Source: Larix sibirica (Eukaryota; Streptophyta; Pinopsida; Pinales; Pinaceae). Taken from it: a DNA stretch of 23,619 bases. A program made the translations under genes and the position numbers. Where the stretch lies: the NCBI GenBank assembly GCA_004151065.3, contig NWUY0300010016.1, positions 96,123-119,741 of the forward strand, given 5' to 3'. Positions 1 to 11,272 of the stretch are shown piece by piece (the first letter of the stretch is position 1; every line of letters starts with the position of its first letter). The notes below the pieces were generated by a model. It worked only from the letters and a program-made list of their open reading frames with translations. It had not been told where the DNA came from and did not search any database.

Positions 1-303
1 GTCAGTGGGTGCACCAATTCTACCATACACTAGAAGTCATATTGCATAGCTAGAATGTTTAAGAGGAAAGGAGAAGATAGACTAGGACTTGGGAGAAGGT
101 GTCTACCAAATTCAATGATTTTCACATTCTGGTTAAGTAATATAGATCCTAAATTGGCCAAAGTTCTCATCGAATGAATAATTTCATCTTTGGAGAAATA
201 CCACAACAGAATGAGACAAAAAAGCCAGTCTACGCATAGCATAAGGTCTTGGCATGACTAAACAAACTGATATAGTGTTGGAAAGTTGACCATAAGGAGA
301 CAG

Positions 304-2152
304 ATGAAGAAGAGGATCCACACAACTTGTATATCATGGATACTATAGGAGAGTGCATGGTATAAGATGAGTTGTCCACCAGTACTATGCTAGAGTTTAG
401 AGAGCCCCTCAAAACAAAGAAATACAATATTGGCATTGAGGAGGCACCTAAGATGGCCATCATAGGAGATTACTGGGATAAGGAGATAGTCACCTAGATA
501 GTTGTCATGATCAAGGAATATGAAGATCTATTTCTGTGCATATTTTTATAAATGAAAGGGATTGCGGGATATATCGAAGAGATGAATATTCAACTAAAGG
601 AGGGGGAAAAGATAGTAAAGAAAATACCATATTGATTGAACCCCTAGTATAAGGAGAAAGTACACAAGGAAATGGACCGCATTTTGGATGCATGAATTAT
701 TTTTCCAGTTGAATAATTAGAGTGGATCAACCCTATGGTGGTCTAGGATAAGAATAGATGAGAGATCCAGATCTGTGGAACCTATATGCAACATGTATCC
801 ATGACCCATTCCATATACCATTTACAGATGAGGTACTAGAGAATGTTTGAGTATGAGAATCCTATTCTTTCATTGATGTATTCTTTGGATACCACCAGGT
901 CTGCATTGCAAAGGAGGATCGCACAAAGACTAGTTTTGCAATGGAGTGGGGCTCCTTTGCCTATAATGTAATGCCCTTTTATATGAATAATGCACCGTCC
1001 ATATATTTAGGAATAGTGGTGGATGCAATCAAGGAATTCATGCATATGTTCTTGGAGGTATGTCTAGACAAATGGATAGTGTTTAGTCAGTTGAAAGATC
1101 ATTTGCAAGTACTAAGACTCATGTTAGATCATTGTAGCAAAATGAAAATTTCTCTAAACCTAAAGAATTGTATTTTTTGTACCCCATTTGGGATCCTCTT
1201 GGGGCATGTTGTGTCTAAGGAATGTATACTGGTTGATTTGACAAAGATTGTGGTCATTATGAATTTGTTGGCCCCAACATTAGTCAAATAGTTGCACGTG
1301 ATTATAGGACACATTGGTTATTATAGGAAATTCATCAGGAACTATGCCAGTATTAGAACACGTCTTGAGGATATTTTGAAGAAAGAGATCAACTCTGTTT
1401 GGATGCAGGAGTGCCAGTAAGCGTTGGCCATCCTAAAGGAGAAATTGGTTACAACACTGATTTTATTCTTTCCAGAATGGATGTGAATGTTCCATGTGTA
1501 TGTGGATGCATCATCGGTAGTGCTAGGCACAATGCTAGCTCAACTGAGAGAAGGAGATATTGATCACCCCATTTCCATTGCCTACAAAAAATTATCCATA
1601 GTTGAGAAGAACTATACCACTATTGAGCATGAAGGCTTGGCAATGGTGTATGCCTTGCATAAATTTCGACACTACTTGTTGGGGAGTTCCTTCACTTTAT
1701 TTACAGATCATTATAATTTGAGGTACTTGGTCAACAAGCCAATGTTGGGGGATCACATCTCCGATGGTTTCTCTTATTTCAAGAATTTGAGTTTGAGTTT
1801 GTTGTCAAGCTAGGGAAGCATAATGTTGGTCCAGTTCATCTGTCTAGGATTGAATCTAGCGAATAAGGAGGAAGTTTGGATGAAGATCTCCTTGATGCGT
1901 ATTTTTTTCGCATTGAGGCTATACTAGACCAATTTAGTGAAATTGTAGCAATTTTTTGCCACTATTTGTGCGTTAGAGGATTACACAGTTTCCCAACACA
2001 GGAAGATGGTAACATACAGTGCCTATTTTCAATTGATCACATTACAACTCTACAAGTTGGGAGCTGATGGCATATTGTGTAGGTGTGTGCAAGAACATGA
2101 ATGACCACTTCTCTTGAGGGAATCAAATGAAGCCATTGCGGGAGGACATTAT
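304..2152 (+). pseudogene. Ty3/gypsy pol remnant (RT, RNase H, integrase N-terminus)
   Basis: Decayed polyprotein of a plant Ty3/gypsy element. It would have made reverse transcriptase, RNase H and integrase. Reading order: pre-RT spacer (EEAPKMAIIGDYW near 440-480, KEYEDLF near 515), RT (FTDEVLEN near 827, GYHQ...KEDRTKTSFA at 887-940, GILLGHVVS near 1190), connection (GHIGYYRKFIRNYAS near 1308), RNase H (VDASSVVLG near 1503, EGLAMVYAL near 1630, FTDHYNLRYLVNKP near 1700), tether (VGPVHLSRIES near 1825) and the integrase zinc-binding start (EAIAGGHYT, ending 2152). Many stops and at least three frameshifts (near 780, 1755-1765 and 1955) make it dead. The RT active-site motif reads CLDK at 1061-1072 where YLDD-type is expected. 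RNase H acidic residues remain. The integrase core is absent: similarity ends abruptly at 2152. Bases 1-303 probably belong to the same pol but are too decayed to read. Family assignment is firm; lineage within Ty3 is not. Confidence 0.93.
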
Positions 2153-3502
2153 ACATATCTTGGCCATTGTCATTCCTACAAAAATACGTCAAGATCTCTC
2201 ATTCAAACATATAATTTCCACCTCTCACTCAAGCCATTACTCTGTCTAAACTCTCTTTGAATTAGGAGCAAGCCATATTCTCTCTTCTACTTCACCTACA
2301 TGAGATCATCATAGCGACGATTGGTTGGAAGTTGCGAGATCATGAAGGAGACTAGCGAACCTCCCTCGTACAGCTGCAGGGGCATATTAACTCTTCACTA
2401 TACCAATGTGCATATCTCTATTGTAATATTTCTTTGTGAAAATAAAGCATTCTTTGATTCTTCATGCATGTGTGATATTGATGAAAGGATCTATAAATTT
2501 TGATATTTTAGTTTTGTTATGTTTTGTTGTTTATTTCCCTTTTATATTTGAGTCTATTCCAAGGATACACAACCCCTTGGTATGTGTGCTTTTGCATATG
2601 TGTGTATCAATTTGCACACAATAGATTTTTGAAACCATACTGGGTAGGGTCCATAATCCCCCTCCAATTTTGATAGATTTAGTTTTCTAGCCATCGTTTG
2701 AGTGTTTTAGTTGTATTTGTTGTATATCTTATGCTATTTAAGTTGCTAGTAGGTTCCTTGGATGAAACCCCACCTTTTTAGTAGCATCTGAAAGTAGATT
2801 TGTCATTTTTTGCATTTTTGGGTCTGATTCGCACCTATTTGGCCAGATCTCGCGACCTGGGTAATGCCTTTTCCTTAGAAAGTCATGACATGTTTTGAAT
2901 CCCATTTTTTTAGCAACTTGCAGTTGGTTTCGCTTTTGTCTTTTCACAATCCGTTTCTATTTTTTGTTTAGAGTCTGTTTACGGTTTCTTTGTTAATATT
3001 TTCATCCTTATTACTTGTTGTAGTGGCCATTTACTTCTCCTTTTAGATGTTGTAGGAAAAGAAGGGATCTATAGATATTCGTACTTTCCACATTTTAGGT
3101 TCTTTTGGGACTTGTTTGTAGTTACATTTTTCTTCATTTTCAACAAGTTTGACTACCATATCTACTTTATAGTTGATTGTTGGGTTTGTTTAAAGTGGTT
3201 TGATTTGCTAGTTTGGATCCTTTTCTCTTTTCTTTACAGATCCACACCTTTATTAGCTATCTTGTTTACATGCTTGCTTGGACTTGTGAGTGGCTTGATT
3301 GTGATCATTTACATTGAGATATATTATAGATTTATTTCAAGAAAAATGCCATTTAATTCAGTATTGAGATTATCTTGTTTCTCTTTTTAATCATTAGAAA
3401 ATCACTTACATTTCCTTGTCATTTAAATTTGACACAATTTGTGCACACTCTCACACCTTAATTCAAAACATCACTTGGTTCATGAATTCAAGTGGAGCCT
3501 AA
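2153..3502. other. No gene; possible LTR/leader DNA between two Ty3 remnants
   Basis: AT-rich, T-rich on the plus strand, with no recognisable protein similarity in six frames. A possible poly(A) signal AATAAA lies at 2441-2446 in a GT-rich setting, which would suit a decayed LTR R/U5 region. I could not find a matching LTR partner, a TG...CA boundary or a primer-binding site. The short open frames here look like chance. Confidence 0.4.
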
Positions 3503-4045
3503 AAAATTAACCCTAATCTAAACACATTAAAATACTCACTTAAGGGCCAAAAGAATCTTGTAGCTAGGTTAGGACTTTGTGGTTAGGAAGATGAAAAATT
3601 TCCCTTAGTCATTTTACATTTGAGACATAGTGGTTGTCTTTCTAGGGAACCAAAATCCTCTAGTACCATCGAACATGATTTAGGACAATTTGTGGGTGGG
3701 CCTATCCATTCAGCGTGGTACGTGGCAAGATTGGAACTAGATCATCCAGATTGCTTCCTTTAGGATAAAGCTACAGGTAGATCATATATTGATGTGTTTG
3801 TGAATGGGATAGCTCTGTACCCATTTTTTTAGGCATATTACCCATAGGTGATACCCTTAGGTGCGGGGATAAGTAGATATCAGTCAAGATAGAACCTATC
3901 TATAACTGTTCCATTCAATATTCACTCATTGGACTGGATAGGATTGATGCCCCTATTTTGTGTTTGGTGTTTGGAAGGCCCAATTCTTCTTTCTACTTCT
4001 TTTCGTCAAATGGGACTTGATATCCCCATTGGGGAAAAGCTTTGA
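3503..4045 (+). pseudogene. Unidentified coding remnant upstream of gag
   Basis: One reading frame runs for about 180 codons without a frameshift and is broken only by five TAG codons before a final TGA at 4043. It contains protein-like stretches such as RLELDHPDCFL, TGRSYIDVFVNGIALYPFF and VIPLGAGISRYQ. I do not recognise the family. It sits about 300 bp upstream of a Ty3 gag remnant in the same orientation. Some plant Ty3 lineages (Tat/Ogre) carry an extra ORF before gag, so it could be such an ORF, or a separate captured or older element. There is no clear start codon, signal peptide or membrane segment. That the frame is coding at all is inference from its length and from the stops being of a single type. 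Confidence 0.45.
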
Positions 4046-4349
4046 GAGAGATTTATTCTTACTTTTATATTTTTTATTGTATATCTCATAGGGCTAGTGG
4101 GTCTTTTCTTTTTCTAGGGTGTTCTTTTAATTTTTTCTTCTTCTCTTTCCTATATTAGATCACATGTTGCATTTGTTATTTTATTCGGTACCATTTATAG
4201 AGTTGATATTGTATGATTAGAGGATTTTTCACACTATCTAGATACACATTGTTAATTTGGTTGTCTTAGATCCAATCACCATAGCTCCACCAAGATACTC
4301 GTGTATACTTCAAGTTTGACCTCCTTTATACAATTTCTTAAGCTGCACC

Positions 4350-6324
4350 ATTGGCTCTACAAGCCGCATTCCAGTTTTATACCTTTCACGATCATTAGAG
4401 CATACTTCCAAGTCATCCAATTCCGACTCCTTATTGTCTAGATCACCTCCTCACATTTCTGGTGCCATGGATGGTACTATTGCCACTTCCACTAGCATTC
4501 CTGCTACTAGTAGCATTACCACTTTTAGTGGTGGAAGCATTCCCCTGTTTAGTGGAGAAACTGTCGGTAGTGGTTCCAATGACTTATTTACGACCACTCT
4601 AACTCATTTCCTACCATGAGTATTCCGTTCATGGATAGTATAAACCTTCTTGATTTGGAGAGACTAAATAATGACCCCATCTGTAATGATCTTGCATGGC
4701 CTCTCATGCCTACTAAACTCCCCTTGGACATGCCTATGTTTGAAGGAAAAGTAGGTGAGGACCCCCAAAACCATATCATGTCCTTCCATTTATGGTTCTC
4801 TTCCAACAACATCATAGATGATTCCATTCGACTACATTTGTTTTAGAGGACCTTGGCTAACATCACCACAAAGTGGTATATCGAGAAACCCCATGGGACA
4901 CATACCAATTTTGGGTCCATAGATTCCAATTTCTTGACATTCTTCTAGTTATTTGTGCATTAAGGTGAGGGAGTTGAGATCATGTTGTCTGTCGTTAGAC
5001 CTCATCCACCTATATCGCGAATCATATCCATGAGTGGCATTGATGCATAAGTCTTTGTAAGATCAAGCTCAATGATCGTATCTTCTTAAACTAGTTCCTT
5101 AAATCTCTCATCATCGTTATAACCAAGGACATGGGATTTGAGAACCCACAAATCAAAGAATAAGTCATTCTTAAGGCTCAACAGTACGATCTGATCTATT
5201 CACAATCGGACTATCTATATACTATCATTCTTGATGCTCCTCTAGGAAGGATTGTCCAAGGGAATCCCATGATGCAGATGGTGTTATCGACACTATTACA
5301 TCCCATCCAAATCCATACCCACCTTACCATCCCCTTTAAGTATTTATGCATATTTTGATCTCCTGAGTATTGAACGTCATCATCAAGGTCTTTCTCGTGC
5401 ACCGTAATATCCCCCTAATCCCTCTCTCTCATCCTAACATACAGGAATTAGTATCTCCAATTCGTCTCCTCCTCCATCCCCCCATGTTCATAGACCCTCA
5501 TGTAGTGGCACCATGTGTGGCGGCGTTTCTAGAGGATGCGTGGCTCCTCTATCCATTAACCCATATTATACTTTCCCTAGCCGAGAGACATCCCCTCCAG
5601 TACAACCACAACCTATGTATCCTCCTTTTCCTCATGGGAAAGTATACACTCAATAGAAAATGGATTCCCAAAATGTAATCCCATCCCATCCCCGAAAAAT
5701 AAAGATCTTAATAAACCTACCATGAAAGGTAAGTACCCTCAGTTACAGACTAACCATCTGCGTTCCTTTTGCGGTGTCTATGAACATTACAATCACCATT
5801 TACCCCATCTAGCTAAGGCTCTCCAATTGTGGAATGAGGCTACCAAAATATAAGCAGCTAATACCCTATAGGGGAAAACCAGCTCAACACCACCTCATCT
5901 GAACTAATAACAATCGATGGTACAACATAACCCATTCCAAGCACAAGGGGTGGTCACAATGCAACCTACAATGCATTATTCATATCTACCATCATCTTCT
6001 AGTGATCCTCATGCTTCTTCTATCCAACATCTCCTCATGATGTTCACTGACATCAACCTCCAAACTATATGTAACCAATATGGTTTGGCTACTGATACCT
6101 CTCATACTGATAAAGGGAAATAATCCACAAAAGTCGAAGAACCTTTGCACCTGCCTCGTTCGGTTGCGGATGGTATTCCCAAATTCCCTAATATCCCTTT
6201 GTGCCGCATAGTGATTAACTCCAACGCCTGAGCCGCTCCTAATTATAGCATTATGGATGACTTGGCATAGTCTCATGCTTCCGATTATTTGGAATTGTCC
6301 AATGCATCGTGTTATTCCTAGATC
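4350..6324 (+). pseudogene. Ty3/gypsy gag to pre-protease remnant, plus copy
   Basis: Remnant of the capsid (Gag) part of a Ty3/gypsy element. The region around 4350 resembles the start of the minus-strand copy (leader ending in CACC, then a damaged ATG). A Ser/Thr/Gly-rich N-terminal linker follows (4434-4616), then, after a frameshift near 4600, the capsid domain: FMDSINLLDLERL, LPLDMPMFEGK, DDSIRLHLF, stop, RTL...KWYIEKPHG (to about 4900). After another frame change come IANHIHEW, FLKSLIIVITKD and KAQQYDLIYSQSDYLYTI (5010-5230). A worn zinc-knuckle-like stretch (CGVYEHYNHHLPHL) lies near 5770, and the pre-protease segment FPNIPLCR...NYSIMDDLA near 6180-6270. No protease or RT follows. It is the same gag lineage as 7190-9359, with roughly half the residues shared by eye. 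Confidence 0.88.
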
Positions 6325-7189
6325 CATACTAGGTTGAACTTAATACACACCTAGGCATGATAAGGATCGACTTTTAAAGATCTTAGAGCTAGATCTCAGA
6401 GAAATTATGCTATAAATTTGAATTTTCTTGAATATATCTATGAATGAAAAAGTATGAACTAACTGTGGACAAATAACATCCTATCAAAGGAATTTTACAG
6501 AGCATTACAGTGCTTTGAATATGAGTGAATGTGGATTTAGCAGATGGAAAAACAATTGAAAATATCAGAGGTTCTTGCAGGACAATTCTCTGACATTTAA
6601 TGGTAGAACAACGAACTAAGCTTTAAACTAACGAATTCAGTAGCTATAAAAAAATGTAAACATCTCACAAGGTTGTATGAATTTATTGGTAGCATAACAT
6701 GTACAGAAACTACAATATATGAATACTTCAGATACAATTATCCAGCATACACATTTTGGAAATGGACCAGAGGTCATAGAAACATGAAGTCTCTGATAAC
6801 ATCTTCAACATTCAACATACATGCATTCACAACACACATATAGCTAAACTTGTTGCTCAAAGCTTTGATTTATATGATGAGACATTTACACAGACTGAAA
6901 AGACATGGAAAACCTGGAGGAAGACAATATACAAAGGAAGAAACATATCTATAATTGCTTTACAATCTTAATCTCAAAAATTCTATTACAAGTACATGGA
7001 GTTCATCGACTCAAAAATTCCCTAGAGAACCTTTACAAATATTGCCAGCCTTTAATATTGAGTTTGATGAGCCTTATATATCTTTGTGACTTGTAATAAA
7101 ATTCTAATTTCCTCTAACTATTTTGCAATTGTCTTATAATTCTGTCCCTTTCACTTTAACTTTCACCTATATCTAACAACTTTTTACTT
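6325..7189. other. No gene seen between convergent gag remnants
   Basis: AT-rich sequence without recognisable coding similarity, LTR ends or a primer-binding site. It separates the tail of the plus-strand gag-pol remnant from the tail of the minus-strand gag remnant. Confidence 0.5.
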
Positions 7190-9359
7190 TTAACTCTTTT
7201 TACTCGAGTTTTTCTTCTTCCCCTTTTCTTGTTGATGACGTCTTTTTCCTCTCATATAAACATTTGGTCTTGTAACTGGCTATCCACATGGATGATTTTC
7301 TTCTTGAATAATTGTAGGTATGCATTCCTAACTCATATGATGCATCATTTGGATATTTACTTGTCCTCCAGGTGGCATAAACGCTAGAGGAGTAGGATGA
7401 TTGGAAAATTGACCATGAAGTTGTGTCGAAGGCTACCCTAATGCTTGGCTTGATGATTGACCTGATGCTTTCCTTGCTGATGGAACTTTAGGTGGAAAAG
7501 CCAACTTGTGGTATTGAACTACGGATTTCCATTCCTCAGTACCTTGGATAGATGGAGTGCTGGCTCCTGAACCAATCATGCCATTAGCATGTGGTCTAGG
7601 CACCAATTTTGTCGGATCTACTTTTTCTCAAGGAGAATTGGGAAATATTTCATACAACATCCTAGATTGAGAATACACTAAGTCTAGTTGTTGGGCCTTT
7701 ATAATAGCCTTCTCTAGATTATGACCTCCTAAGAGAGCCACATATTTCGCAATACATGATTGCGAAGACTTAATTAATCAATCAGTTAAGAACTCATTCA
7801 AAATATGAGCTTTGATCAAACCCCTTCTCCTCCGCCATTCATGAATTTGGTTGGAGATATAAGTGGACTTGTCTTGTTGAAAGGAGGTTAAACAATCTGT
7901 TCCAGTTTCATAACGAACTGGAAACTGAAAATGGTTTAAAAAAGTCATTGCAATAGAATTAAAGGTTGGAAAGAGGCATGTGGCAATTCAATATACCACT
8001 TTGCTACCATACCCATTAAAGTCCTTTGGAAGAGTCTTAGTCTTATAGAATCATCCACTGGGGAGCTGGATGAACACCATAGATAAAAATTCATCACATT
8101 GTTTGTGGGGTATTCTTTAGGTTTTCCTTCGAACTTAGGAATATTTGATGGTAAATTTGTAGGGAGTGGCGACAATCCAAGGTCATGTAGAACTAGATCA
8201 TTGGTCAACTTCGTTAAATCAAGAAAATTTAAAGTATCAAAAAAGGGCAACTTTGTTTGATCCATGGTATTCCAAGATCCAAGAGCATTAGTTGCCCGCT
8301 GATTTGTGTTAAAATTGGGGAAAATTGGGTTATAGTGACTGAAATTTTGGACAAATTGAGGTTGTGGAAATTGTTGGGTGTATCCTCCTGAAGTGCCCTT
8401 CATACCCCCCATGGGATGACTACATAGTAAATAATTAATTGTTGGGTTAACCATGTTTGGTCCACTTATCCTAGAAAAGGAGACATTCCCAAATGGATTA
8501 ATATGCCCCCAATGAGATCCGACATTGTTTCCCCTTAGTCCAAATGCATTACCATATGGAATACTTGATGATAAGTGTTTACTAGTTGCTATGATTACCA
8601 TCAATTGAGAAGGAAAACTAATCCGAGGCATGGTGGAACCACTAGAAACACCTAAAAAAAGGGTGGGGTTAGGAATGGACATGTATCCACTAAAAGATAC
8701 CGATGGGCTACTGCTTGGGGCAGTAGTATATGTAGATGCAGGAGGCATAGAAGTAGTTATAGATTGGAATCTCGATAAGTTCATCCCAAAAGAAAATGGG
8801 TTTGTACTTTGAAAATCATAAGAAGGTCCTCTCGTTAGGATAATTGATGATGTTGGACTCCAACCATACCCTACAGCAGATGATGCATTTGCACTATCTC
8901 CTCCTACATAATAAGTATTAACCAAGGGAGTTACCTCCCCAGTACCTAACACTTCACCAGTGTTTTCCATGGCAACCCACTAGAATGATAGATAACTTAG
9001 CCCAAAACTATTAAACGCAATTCCTTGCCTAGAGTTCGGGTCTTGTAGAGGGTTCAAAAGTCCTGAAGGATCAGTGACATCTTGAATGGAAGGAAAATAT
9101 ATGTTCTCCTCGGGCTGAGAAGACACCATTGGAGAAGAGTTATTCAATTGTTGTTCTTCCTTTGATGAGGACTCAGACTCCATGGAACTAGAGGTGTTTC
9201 TTCATTTAGTTGTTCACTATTTTTCCCTATATTTTCTTCCTCTGCCCCCTGAGGGGGTGGATTATTATATCCTGGTATTCATCGAGGTGCATGGAATTCG
9301 CTCCGTTTAGGAGAGTGTCCTTGAATTCTTTGGGACCTACGAAGAGGTTGATCGGCCAT
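7190..9359 (-). pseudogene. Ty3/gypsy gag remnant, minus copy
   Basis: Best-preserved Gag in the window, read on the minus strand. The start is placed at the ATG at 9359-9357 (MADQPLRRSQRIQG), in the usual position for this family and with a basic N-terminus. A frameshift lies before the MESES segment at 9183, then an in-frame TAG at 8982-8980, then a 341-codon open stretch (8970-7945). That stretch holds a long Ser/Gly/Asn/Pro-rich linker and the capsid domain: FFDTLNFLDLTKL, LPSNIPKFEGK, DDSIRLRLFQRTL, KWYIELPHASF. A one-base shift near 7955 leads to LNHFQFPVRYETGTD, ISNQIHEWRRRRGLIKAHI and KAQQLDLVYSQSRMLYEI (about 7930-7660). The rest is a Pro/Gln-rich and then Lys-rich tail with several stops, ending at 7190. 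No zinc knuckle, protease or RT remains. This is one lineage with the plus-strand gag at 4350-6324, but a separate, divergent insertion. Confidence 0.92.
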
Positions 9360-9987
9360 GGTGCTTCGCAGAAGGCACAAAGGAGAAGTCTAAAAATATA
9401 AAACAACAAACAACACTCAGTAAAAATGTCCCCAAAAAGATTACAACAAGCAAACAAATCTCACAATGAGAAGTACTTGGATGGAAGCACCATTCAATGA
9501 AGAGACAGTAAGGTGTTCTTCTAATATCAACTTGGGATGATTGGGGCCTAAGTACAACCAGCGAAGATCGAGAAATAGTTACACTAATATTTCAATCACC
9601 AAGGGTGCAAGTATTATCCTTCCACCAACACCCTCACAAGGGGCTAAAGACTCAATGTATTTCTCAACTCCCACAAGATATCCCCTTGCTGCAACTTAGG
9701 AGGTACCTAGGAACATCAACTATGTTCACCACTTCACGCTCAATAATCGAGTGGGATGGTCGTTGGATGGCACTCCTGAGAATGGGAAGGGAACGCAGGC
9801 CTTGTATAACAAGTATTAGACCCAAAAATATCAATGAGTGTTGGATATCTCTCTGTTCATTAACTATCTTATACTAACCCAGGTTCAGCGTAGTTAGGGA
9901 TAAAACAATACCGCTTCTCCACTAGCCCTTTCGGCAACAACCTGCGAATAGGCTGAGGTCTCACCCGAGGTGTAGCTATGGGGGCAC
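9360..9987 (-). other. Probable 5' leader of the minus-strand Ty3 element
   Basis: Non-coding stretch directly upstream of the gag start at 9359. By position it should hold leader, primer-binding site and LTR end, but I could not identify a primer-binding site or LTR boundary. Open frames on either strand show no protein similarity. Confidence 0.35.
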
Positions 9988-10317
9988 TGCGGAATCAGGT
10001 TTCCACAGTGANATGCGGATTGCGGATTGCGGAAGTCGGAAAATAAATTTGGTTTTCGACGTCTTCATTTCCGAGTTCCGCAATGCGGAATTGCAGAGTG
10101 CGGAAGGGGGAAAATTTTGAGGGGACTTCCGCAATGCGGATTGCGGAAATGCAGAAGGAGACTTTTTATGGCCGATTGAATTTGGGGTTCCGCATTCCCG
10201 CATTCTGCAATGTGGATTGCGGAATGCAGAAATAGAAATTGTCACAAGGCTTATTTTGGGGATTCCGCATTCTGAATCATGCAACGCAGATTGCAGATCA
10301 CAATGGAGGGTTGCGGA
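9988..10317. repeat. TGCGGA/TCCGCA hairpin repeat cluster
   Basis: Dense direct and inverted copies of the heptamer TGCGGAA/TTCCGCA and close variants. TTCCGCAATGCGGAA at 10076-10090 is an inverted repeat with a one-base loop. Related blocks begin near 10127, 10191 and 10263, each preceded by a G-rich or T-rich spacer (such as TTTGGGG), giving a loose period of about 50-75 bp. GC is clearly higher than in the flanks. One base (10012) is undetermined. It could be a degenerate minisatellite, the 5' UTR of the LINE that follows, or part of the LTR of the minus-strand Ty3 element. The open frame crossing it on the minus strand is a by-product of the repeat. Confidence 0.75.
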
Positions 10318-10621
10318 CCCGAGCCCATTACGACTGTGTGGAAAATGGGTGAATTTGGAAGAAGAAAAAAAAGAAATAGAAGGGTGTCCCATGGCCCCTG
10401 AAGGCCATTTGGGAGGTTAGGGGACGTTGCAGTAAGGTAGATTGTATTTCCTCCTTGAGTAATTTTGGTGGTTTTTATTGCGTTTGTCCCAATTCAACCC
10501 TTGCTGAGAATTGGTTTGGTAGGGAAATTCTCATCTGGAGGGTCATTCAGACTCTCCTCTAGTCCTTTCCATCTCAAAGTTGGCTCAGAGGCTGCATTTG
10601 ATTAAGGTTAAGTTGGACACC

Positions 10622-11272
10622 ATGGCTTGAAGAATTCGAGCCATCCCTCACCATGCTAACAGAGGCCGAGGGCATCAAGGTAGACATGGTCACGGTGGTA
10701 TAGAAAATAACGATTATGATAATTCCGTTCCTCATCATCTGAGAACAATTCTTGATGACTGGGAGGAAGAACTGGCCTTACAACAGCTCGCCAGTCAGAG
10801 GGAGCGTATAAGGCGAGAAAATTATTGGCTTGTCAAAAACTCTTTTTACCAGCTTCTCATGCAATCTCAGAATTTATCGCCCGACAAATCTCCCAATCCT
10901 TCTCCTTCCCCTGCTCAGGCTTTGCACTCTTCAACCTCTCCAACTGCCTCCCAAGTTTCCAAACCGAAGGTGCAGCTTGGACTTGAGCGTGGAAAGGGAA
11001 CTCTGTAGCAGGTGGACCAAACAAATGTGGCCTCAATCAGTGGACAAAAGCACAAGCATGTGGATGGAAAGCACGTGGACCTCTCTGCATTTCTGAAAAC
11101 GACACTTGATCTGCTTGCGAAACTAGCTCCAGAATGTACCTCCAACTCTCAGGATTTCCGTTGCCCCATCATTGAGAGCCTCCGGACAATGCATATGCAA
11201 CCTGCAAGTCCAAGTAACTCCGTTATTTTTCCTCTTTCTCTTTCATGTTACTTGTTTTCAGCATGTTCTTAG
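10622..11272 (+). pseudogene. Putative retrotransposon ORF1-like protein, broken
   Basis: A single frame of about 217 codons from ATG 10622, with in-frame stops at codon 3 (TGA, 10628) and at 11006 (TAG). The N-terminus is basic and Gly/Arg/His-rich (RGRGHQGRHGHGG). A charged, probably helical region follows (DDWEEELALQQLASQRERIRREN), then a Ser/Pro-rich linker near 10880-10960. The tail has a predicted helix (LSAFLKTTLDLLAKLAP). This layout suits a nucleic-acid-binding ORF1/Gag-type protein, but I cannot assign a family by sequence. Downstream lies a LINE-like 3' end in the same orientation, which supports the element reading. The frame may continue through a splice-like TTTTCAG near 11262. 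Confidence 0.5.

Noticed and set aside
304-2152. Endogenous pararetrovirus (caulimovirid) instead of Ty3 pol
   Set aside because: RNase H is followed by the tether and an integrase zinc-binding start (GGHYT), which caulimovirids lack, and a same-lineage gag is present nearby.
7945-8970. Intact functional host gene of 341 codons
   Set aside because: The frame is the middle of a Ty3 Gag: it continues upstream across a TAG and downstream across a frameshift into further Gag motifs.
9976-10392. 138-codon open frame on the minus strand as a gene
   Set aside because: It is made of TGCGGA/TCCGCA repeat units, includes an undetermined base, and encodes a monotonous Ser/Ala/Leu pattern produced by the repeat.
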